From: Anticarsia gemmatalis | Taxonomy: Eukaryota > Arthropoda > Insecta > Lepidoptera > Erebidae | Reading direction: 5' to 3' | DNA length: 64,000 nucleotides | Assembly: GCF_050436995.1 (NCBI RefSeq) | Contig: NC_134757.1 | Coordinates: 10,056,501 to 10,120,500 of the forward strand | Shown: one piece after another, positions 56,822 to 64,000 of the stretch | Position numbering within the stretch: the first letter of the stretch is position 1 | Layout of the letters: each line of letters begins with the position of its first letter | Position numbers and translations under genes: made by a program | The notes under the pieces: model-generated | Seen by the model: only the letters and a program-made list of their open reading frames with translations | Database searches by the model: none | What the model was told of the DNA's origin: nothing

Positions 56822-57689
56822 TAGACAGTTTGACGGTTACTACAATACTTGTCAATATACTTAGAAAACAATAGACGTGAGGATAATGCGAACACTTCTA
56901 CATTTCAATTATACGAAGACTCTTAGGTTCCTGTTTAAGTTGTCAACACATATTATTTTAATATTGCCCTAGAGGCCTGCGCTTTACGGCGGTCAATATC
57001 ATTGAAACCGGCCACCGGTGCAGTACTTTGTTTAGTGTGAAAGTGTGTAAAAAATTCTTAACATATTAAATACGTTTTGGCCGTTACCGGGATTTGAACC
57101 AGAAACCTCTGAACAGCAGTCGCATACTTATGTATCGATAAATAAATTGTTATATTGGTCATAACTGGATAAATGCCCGATATATTTATGCTTCAATGTA
57201 TTGTGATGTCTATTATAATACCGTCTGTCGTTCTGTCTATAACGCATTCATGGCTAAACTAGACATATTAAATCGGTAAAGTAGAGTTATGGCTCAAATT
57301 ATTTATTAACTTAATTCCATGTAGTTTGTTGAAAAATCTTATTAACAAAAAACAATTTTTTGAAACATTCTACAAGACGCACCAAAAAATAATATTCGCC
57401 TACCCACAATTTATCATCGATTATACAACAATTACGTGTGACATAACTCAAGGCCTCTCACGCACCGAGGCGGGTAGATAGCTAATTTTCCACTACAGCC
57501 CCTCGCTCGCTCCCGTGCCCCGACTACCACGGACGTATGAAATCCCCTATCTAAGGCTTTGCTGCTGTGTGAAGCGAGGCGATAGAAATACTGTTTGGAA
57601 ATGATAAGTTATAGGTTGTGATAGGAAGTTGTTTGAGAAGAACGGCTTTAAAGGTTATTTATATGAGTTAACGAACCTTTCAAAAGTAA
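56822..57689. other. DNA without a recognisable gene
   Basis: An inverted tRNA-like B box (ccgggatttgaacc, 57087) may be an old SINE head. A GC-richer block at 57440-57560 has no open splice-bounded frame. Confidence 0.4.
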
Positions 57690-58000
57690 TATAAATTTAA
57701 CCCATTAATGTCCCACTGCTGGGCAAGGGTCTCCTCCCGTAATGAGGGAGGGGTTAGGCCTTGAGTCCACCACGCTGGCCAAGTGCGGGTTGGGGACTTT
57801 GCATACCCTCAATAAATGTATTAAACAAATTTCAGGCATGCAAGGTTTCCTCACGATGTTTTCCTTCACCGTTGGAGCATGTGATAATTATTTCTAATAC
57901 ACACATAACTTCGAAAAGTCATTGGTGTGTTGCCTCGGGTTCGAACCTGCGACCACTTGCGTGGGAGGTACCAACTTATACCACTCGGCTATCACCGTGA
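57690..58000 (-). repeat. tRNA-derived SINE, family A, full length
   Basis: Inverted copy of 24437-24757: tail taacccattaatgtcccactgctgggc at 57698, body, and tRNA head ending ccactcggctatcac at 57993. The plus frame at 57761-58000 is a SINE translation. Confidence 0.85.
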
Positions 58001-58480
58001 AGTGATATCTATTACTATCAAAAGTGAAGAAACTTATTTTTATGTCATTAGAAATAACCAAGAAGTGCGTTTCTTAAGAAATGAAAATAGTTTTTCATAA
58101 TGGATTCAACAATTAATAGATACCTTACAATTTACTCACAGTAAGTAATTGAACTTTGTGTTGTTTCATAAATTTATTATAAATAAAAAAATAAATACCT
58201 AAATCATCGTTCAAAAAAAAAGTAGTTAATGGTCACCACTGGGTGTCACGATTATGATTCACTCTAGTAATAATTTTTTTTTAGTAGACCACAATTTTTG
58301 TTTCAGATCTAGTTGTAGCTTATATCTTCCGTTTGAAACACATGTCTATTTTTTTGCATTTTAACAACTCAGATCTTTGTCTTATAACTATAGCCTCTCT
58401 TGCACTGTGACGTCACTTTAACACATAGCATTTATACCTAAATGTTTGTATACGTCACGTTCCTCGAAATACTTTTGCGA
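58001..58480. other. AT-rich DNA before the R1-like element
   Basis: Nothing recognised. No TTAGG telomere repeat, 28S rDNA or simple-repeat target is seen next to the element start. Confidence 0.4.
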
Positions 58481-59074
58481 TGTTGTAAAAGGATTTTTCA
58501 GTGTCAGCGGTAAGCCTGGGCTTCCCGTGAGGAGTTGCTGGTCTCCCATCGGGCGCGTCCCCAGGTGGTGGATAGGGGATTGTCCCCCAATCATGGGGGA
58601 TATCGGGATGTCCCCGGCGCGAACCAAAACCAGCACATTGGAGGATCGTCTAACTATATGTTTTTTGGATGATGCCTTGTTTTTCGCTTCATGGTATTCC
58701 TCTGTTAAGCAGAGGTCATCATGAACGTGGAGGATGCATCGGGTCTTACTAATTGAGATATTCAATTCGTAAGACTGGTAATTATATTACCACCGTTGCA
58801 AAATCGTAATCCTGGAGTCAGGTGTCGTGGTCATGTCTCGCGGCTTGATTTCAGGACCGAGGGTCTTGGCTTAATTGCCCGGACCACGAGGAGATAACCT
58901 CTATAAAAAATCCCCAATTTCTACGGCTGGGGCGCCCTTTGGGGCCTTGCGCGGTCGTAGTTTGCTTGTTTTCAAGCGGCTGGGGGGTTCATCAGTCATT
59001 AGCGGCCATCTCTGGAGGATTTCCCGCACCTTCAGAAGTATATAGGGCTATCAGGGTATGAGGCCACTGCCCTG
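58481..59074 (+). mobile_element. 5' leader of an R1-clade non-LTR retrotransposon
   Basis: Base composition changes near 58490-58510 from AT-rich to about even, with blocks such as ttcccgtgaggagttgctgg and ggcgcgtccccaggtggtgg that are typical of R1-clade leaders. A small hairpin TCCCCC-aatcat-GGGGGA lies at about 58585-58602. The exact left end is not defined, because 5' ends of such elements carry no fixed repeat. ORF1 follows at 59075. Confidence 0.55.
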
Positions 59075-61009
59075 ATGGACTGGTTATTTGCAACTCATTC
59101 TCGTGGGATCAAAATGGATTCAAATAAACTCAAAAAAATAAATAAAAATACGATTAGTCGCAGTTGCGACGGTGATCAAAGTGATCAAGAGGCGTGCACA
59201 TTTGTGCGTCCCGCAACTCCAGTGAAACCCACACTGGAAATTGATGATGAACAATTTGATGGTTCTTCTATGTCATCAGAGTCTACTCTGTCGATAGCCT
59301 CTGAAGCGTCAAGGTCGCGAAAGCGTCCTTTATCAAATAAAAAAGGAGCACCAAAGCCAAAACGGCAGACGGTTGGGATGAAGAGACAAGAGGGGGTGAC
59401 ATATGGTGATAATGTTTCCGACGCTTCGGAATCGGAAAATTTTTCTTATCGTTCTTCACTCAATCATCCTACTTCCGAAGACTTATCACAACAGATACGC
59501 TCCCAGCCAACAGCTCAGCTTGGGGCAAGTATAGAGGATAGTCTAGTCGCTATTGAGAAGGTTACTGGGAAATCTCGTTATCTTAAGGGCGAATGTGTAA
59601 ATACTATTCGATTAGCTACACAAAAAATACATGTTGCTGTGAAAGAGCTGGCTCAACGAAGCTCTGCTGAGCTCATGGTCGCCAGACTTGAAAAAGAGAA
59701 CGCAGAGTTACGATCTCAACTTGTTAGTTTATCTGCACGGGTAGATAAATCGGAAAAGGTTGGATCTGTGCCGGTGACCAAAAAGGATGATAAGGAATTT
59801 ATAGCGCGGATTGTAGCACTCATTGACCAGAGAATAGCTGCATCTAAAAAAGTAGAGACTGCGCCTGAAAGTCAACCCCACGTTGAAGTTCAGGAATTGG
59901 ATGATACCGCAACGGAAACAAATGTTTCCAGGAAACCAAAAAGACAGAAAGGTAAGAAGAAAGGTTTTCAGAAGCCTTCTTCGTCTATAACGGAGCTGCT
60001 TCCTGTCACCACGCCAGTTGTTCAACCTATTGTGTCTGGTGGTAACGGTTGGATTCAAGTTGGGAAAAAAAGGAATGTGGCTACTCCACTTCTACAAAAG
60101 GAGCCAACTTATGCAGATTTAGTGAAGAATAATCAGGTAAAGAAACCGCAGCTGCAGAAGCTCCCTACGTCTGCGGCAGTTTTGGTGACAGTACCAGAAG
60201 GCTCGTCTACATTGTTAGGTGATGTAATGAAAACTGCAAAGGATAAAATTAAATTATCTGACATTGGTCTTGGTGCAGAAAATATGCGTCAGAAGCGACC
60301 CATTAATGGTGGCATTCTTTTAGCAATTTCTGGCCCTGACTGTGGAGCAAAAGCTGATAGCTTAGCTAGTCAGATGCGACAAATTTTCCCTAACACAGAT
60401 GTCCGTATTTCCCGACCGACAAAAACGGGTGAGGTGAGAGTGAAAGATCTTGATGATTCTATCTCTTCGCAAGAGGTCGCTGCTGCTATTGCTGCCGTCG
60501 GTGAATGCACAACAATGGAAGTTAAAGTAGGAGAAATACATCGTTCCGCCAACTCCCTTGGGACAGTGTGGGCTAAATGCCCTCTGTCTGTAGTGCACAA
60601 ATTAGCGTCTTTGAAGCGTATTTGTGTAGGCTGGGCTTCAGTTCGAGTAGAAGTCTTGGCCACGCGGCCGATTTATTGCTTTCGATGTCTTGAGACGGGG
60701 CATGTGCGGCAGCAGTGTTCAAATACCGTTGACCGCAGCTCACGGTGTTATAAATGTGGTGAACCAAATCACAAAGCTAGTGAATGCAGAACGCTAGAGC
60801 TAAAATGTCCTTTGTGCTCTGACCTAGGTTGTCCATCAAATCACCGGCTGGGGAGTAAGCATTGTTTACCGCAAGCCAAGACAAGCAAAAAGAACGCCAA
60901 TAAGAGTAAGCAGGCTCTTTCTGTTGCCACTCAAATTGCAAAAGACCAGAATTGTTCACAAGATCAGTGTCCCGCGGAGGAAATGGAGATCTCAAATTCC
61001 CAGCCTTAA
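59075..61009 (+). CDS. ORF1 (gag-like) protein of an R1-clade retrotransposon
   Basis: 644 aa, intact, TAA at 61007-61009. The role known for such ORF1 proteins is to bind the element RNA and form the nucleoprotein particle. Seen: an acidic and Ser-rich N-terminal region (SSMSSESTLSIASEASRSRKRP) with a basic stretch at residues about 80-97; a heptad-like helix at about 190-228 (LEKENAELRSQLVSLSARV); a Lys-rich linker; a conserved domain at about 365-530; and three Cys zinc knuckles near the end: CFRCLETGHVRQQC (535-548), CYKCGEPNHKASEC (558-571) and CPLCSDLGCPSNHRLGSKHC (578-597). An alternative start with better context is Met15 at 59117. It overlaps the ORF2 open frame by 100 bases. Minus-strand frames within it are shadows. 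Confidence 0.92.
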   Translation: MDWLFATHSRGIKMDSNKLKKINKNTISRSCDGDQSDQEACTFVRPATPVKPTLEIDDEQFDGSSMSSESTLSIASEASRSRKRPLSNKKGAPKPKRQTVGMKRQEGVTYGDNVSDASESENFSYRSSLNHPTSEDLSQQIRSQPTAQLGASIEDSLVAIEKVTGKSRYLKGECVNTIRLATQKIHVAVKELAQRSSAELMVARLEKENAELRSQLVSLSARVDKSEKVGSVPVTKKDDKEFIARIVALIDQRIAASKKVETAPESQPHVEVQELDDTATETNVSRKPKRQKGKKKGFQKPSSSITELLPVTTPVVQPIVSGGNGWIQVGKKRNVATPLLQKEPTYADLVKNNQVKKPQLQKLPTSAAVLVTVPEGSSTLLGDVMKTAKDKIKLSDIGLGAENMRQKRPINGGILLAISGPDCGAKADSLASQMRQIFPNTDVRISRPTKTGEVRVKDLDDSISSQEVAAAIAAVGECTTMEVKVGEIHRSANSLGTVWAKCPLSVVHKLASLKRICVGWASVRVEVLATRPIYCFRCLETGHVRQQCSNTVDRSSRCYKCGEPNHKASECRTLELKCPLCSDLGCPSNHRLGSKHCLPQAKTSKKNANKSKQALSVATQIAKDQNCSQDQCPAEEMEISNSQP

Positions 61010-64000
61010 AAGTTTTGCAGGGCAATTTGAACCACTGCCGCAATGCGCAGAACCTGCTACTGCACACCATTGCGGAGTGGTCAGTTGCCTTGACAATAGT
61101 TGCGGAGCCATATGTTGTCCCTGAGCATCCTAGATGGTTTGGAGATGATAGGGGCTCTGTAGCTATACATTGGGGAGGCGGAGAAAATGTTGCGTCCTGC
61201 TCCTTAATAGAAAAAGGACACGGTTTTGTTGCTGTAGAATGGGGCCCTTTGGCTGTGATTGGATGTTATGTCTCGCCTAATATTCCTTTAACTGAGTATG
61301 AATCTTACTTAGATTCGGTAGGGTTTTGTGTACGCAGGTGTTTGCCTCGACCTGTTCTTGTTTTGGGTGATTTCAATGCTCATTCTAGAATATGGGGTAA
61401 TAACCGTGACGGGCCAAGAGGTGAGTCACTTCAATTTTGGGCGGCGGGCCTTGACCTTCGACTTTTAAATCGGGGGTCCATCAGCACATGTGTACGTTGG
61501 CAGGGAGAGTCAATTGTGGATCTTACATGGGCGTCTACTTCTGCGATTCACATGGTTTCTGGATGGAGAGTTGCCGAAGAAGTAGTGACGTTATCTGATC
61601 ATCGTCACATTACTTTTGATATAATCTTGAATAGCTCTACAAATCTCAGTAATGCCAACGTTTTTCGACGTTGGTCCCTTAAGAGACTTGACAAAAACCT
61701 TCTCGTTGCTGCTGCTAATGTTGCGGCCTGGATAGCTCCAAGTGATGAAAACATCTTACCTGATCCCGAAGACGAGGCTATATGGTTCCGAAATACCATG
61801 ACGTCTATTTGTGATGCTGCAATGCCCCGTGTGAAAAGACAGAGGCACCGAGCTGTATATTGGTGGTCTCAAGAAATTGCACAACTGAGATCAAGTTGCT
61901 TGAGAAGTCGTCGCCAGTTTCAAAGGGTTCGAAGAAGACGTCATAGAACAGACGAAGAAATTGCGAGAGCTTACGAATCCTATCGGGATGCTACAAAATT
62001 ACTTCGAGACGCCATTACAGAGGCCAAAACACGGTCCTGGAACGAGCTCTTGGAAGGCCTTGATAGAGATCCGTGGGGACGTCCATATAAACTTGTGTTA
62101 GGAAAGCTTCGTCCCTGGGTTCCTCCGTTAACAGAAACCCTTGATTCCGCTTTACTTGGTAGTGTCGTTAATACCCTATTTCCTGTGAATAGTGTAACTA
62201 ATTCTGTCTCTTTCATAGCACCAGAGTGGTCCGATATACTAAAAGTGACGGAAACGGAATTACACCGTGCAATTCATCGCCTAAAGGCTCGCAATACAGC
62301 TCCAGGTCCAGATGGAATACCAGGTCGTGTATGGGTGTTAAGCTTAACTGTTCTTGGTGATAAGCTGAGAAGGCTTTTTGACAGCTGTTTCCATTTTGGT
62401 ATATTTCCATCTGTTTGGAAAGAAGCGAAATTAGTTCTAGTTAAGAAAGAGGGTAGAACAGCCGACTCCCCATCTGCATTTCGACCTATATGTTTACTAG
62501 ACGAAGGATCCAAATTATTTGAAAGAATAATTTTCGAACGCCTCAATATGCATTTAACTCGTGTTGGCCCGGATTTAGCAGATTGCCAATATGGTTTTCG
62601 ACACGGTAGGTCAACAGTGGACGCCATTCTTAAGGTGCGCTCAATTACAGAGCAAATAATGAGTCAAGGAGGAGTGGCGTTAGCTGTTAGCCTAGATATA
62701 GTTAATGCTTTTAACTCGTTGCCATGGACTGTAATTAAAGAGGCCCTGATTTATCACAGAGTACCCTCCTACCTGCGGGCTATAATTGATTCTTATTTGG
62801 ATAATAGGTGCATTCAATTTATTGGGCGTGATGGATTGGAAAGCAGGGAAGTAACTTGTGGTGTTCCGCAAGGATCAGTTCTTGGGCCTCTGCTTTGGAA
62901 CATTGCGTACGATATTGTCCTTCGCGTTAGCTTACCTGTGGGTGTTCATGTTATTTGCTATGCAGATGACACACTAGTCGTTGCATGTGGACGTTCCTTT
63001 TTGGAGACCAAACATCTTGCGGAACTCGGAGTAGCAAGAATAGTAAACAAAATTCATGAGTTAGGTCTACAAATAGCACCTCATAAAACCGAAGCTCTCT
63101 GGTTTCACAAACTTGCTCGTCGTAATGAACCTCCAATTTTGTCACTTCAGGTTGGTAACGCAGAGGTGCAGATTAATCGCCACATTAAATACCTTGGCTT
63201 AATACTAGACGGTCGATGGAGGTTCGATGAGCATTTTAGCCGATTGATTCCTCGTGTTGAAAGATTTGTAGGTGCGCTCCATAGAATATTGCCAAATCTT
63301 GGGGGTCCCTGTGAGGAAGTCCGCCGCCTTTACGCTGGAGTTATCCGCTCGATGACTCTCTATGGTGCTCCGGTTTGGTCGGATCGACTTTCATGTGTCC
63401 AACGGCATAGACGCAAATTTTATAGTATGCAGCGCAAAGTCGCTATTCGTATAGTTAGAGGATATCGAACTATTTCTTTTGAAGCAGCTACACTTTTAGC
63501 TCGTTTTCCTCCTCTGGATATATTAGCGAATATGGATGCTAGGGTATACAACCGAATCCGCTCCTTGCGTCAAGGTGGCGAGAACGTGGCGGTAAAGACG
63601 GTAGAAAATATTAAACGAGAAGAACATGAACACGCTCTTTTAATTTGGCGAGAAAGGCTTTTTGAGCCACAAAGCGTGCGTCAACGCATTGTTGAGGCTA
63701 TTCTTCCGTCTTTTGACATTTGGCTTAAAAGGAAAACGCGGGTTACTTTCCGACTGGCTCAAGTTTTTACTGGCCATGGATGCTTTGGAGTGTACTTAAA
63801 TAGGATTGGTCGTGAAGTGACAGCGCAATGCCATCATTGTTCTGATGAGCGGGATTGTGCTCAGCATACACTTCAATCGTGTACAGCGTGGGATTCAGAA
63901 CGTCGGACCTTAGGGGAACACATAGGTTTAAATTTGTCCTTATCAGTTGTGGTGTCGAAAATGCTTGTAGATGACACTGCGTGGAAGGCTATGGGTCTTT
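60910..64000 (+). CDS. ORF2 endonuclease/reverse transcriptase of the R1-clade element (3' end beyond window)
   Basis: Frame -1 relative to ORF1, open without a stop from 60910 to the window end (1,030 codons). It carries out target nicking and target-primed reverse transcription. Family-like sequence starts at about 61012 (VLQGNLNHCRNAQNLLLHTI). Seen in order: AP-like endonuclease with VAEPY, LGDFNAHSRIWG (61363 on) and SDHRH (61594); reverse transcriptase with APGPDGIPG, FRPICLLDEGSKLFERI, GFRHGRSTVDAI, SLDIVNAFNSLPW, GVPQGSVLGPLLWNI, YADD (62959-62970) and KYLGLILD; and a C-terminal CCHC finger CHHC...H...C near 63829-63882. All catalytic motifs look intact. There is no in-frame ATG before 61552, inside the endonuclease, so normal initiation at the ORF2 start is not available. 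The missing part is only the tail after the finger and the 3' UTR. Confidence 0.93.

Noticed and set aside
57440..57560. GC-richer block considered as an exon or promoter
   Set aside because: No open frame with acceptor and donor could be found on either strand.

Overview
The window looks like nuclear DNA of a moth or butterfly (Lepidoptera). It is AT-rich and intron-rich and has no operon-like packing. It is crowded with repeat types typical of that order: Helitron-like elements ending in CTAG next to T, several tRNA-headed SINEs, SINEs derived from 5S rRNA, small inverted-repeat elements, and R1-type, BEL/Pao and other retroelements. The order is an inference from this repeat mix; the species cannot be read from the sequence.

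Host coding content is thin. The best host gene is on the minus strand between about 34.1 kb and 5.6 kb. Seven short exons, each with AG/GT borders, join in a single open frame: 34122-34024, 13111-13025, 9821-9723, 9185-9077, 6871-6784, 6222-6124 and 5922-5602. They encode the C-terminal part of a single-pass membrane protein: a basic, Ser/Pro-rich linker, one very hydrophobic segment, then a Ser/Arg-rich cytoplasmic tail with an internal repeat, ending in a normal stop. The 5' end and signal peptide are not found here. The membrane segment resembles that of the FNDC4/FNDC5 family, but only from memory.

Region by region: 1-5.4 kb holds a Helitron-like element, a tRNA-SINE and a 5S-SINE in otherwise blank DNA. 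5.4-13.1 kb holds the last six exons of the host gene, with a hAT-like MITE, a Helitron and a snap-back element in the introns. 13-34 kb is one long intron containing a hAT element (8-bp target duplication) with a 5S-SINE nested in it (16-bp duplication), two dispersed MITE families and a 2.17-kb inverted-repeat element with CpG-rich interior. 34-44.7 kb carries a snap-back element inside a SINE, a 480-bp element built of nested hairpins, and a BEL/Pao integrase fragment enclosed in a candidate inverted-repeat element. 44.7-58.4 kb is mostly blank with SINEs, Helitrons and a broken LINE reverse transcriptase that landed inside a SINE. 58.5-64 kb is the start of an R1-clade non-LTR retrotransposon: 5' leader, complete ORF1 (644 aa, three zinc knuckles) and an uninterrupted ORF2 (endonuclease plus reverse transcriptase) that runs off the window.

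No true rRNA or tRNA gene and no CRISPR array was seen. Most short open frames in the window are chance frames or translations of SINE heads.
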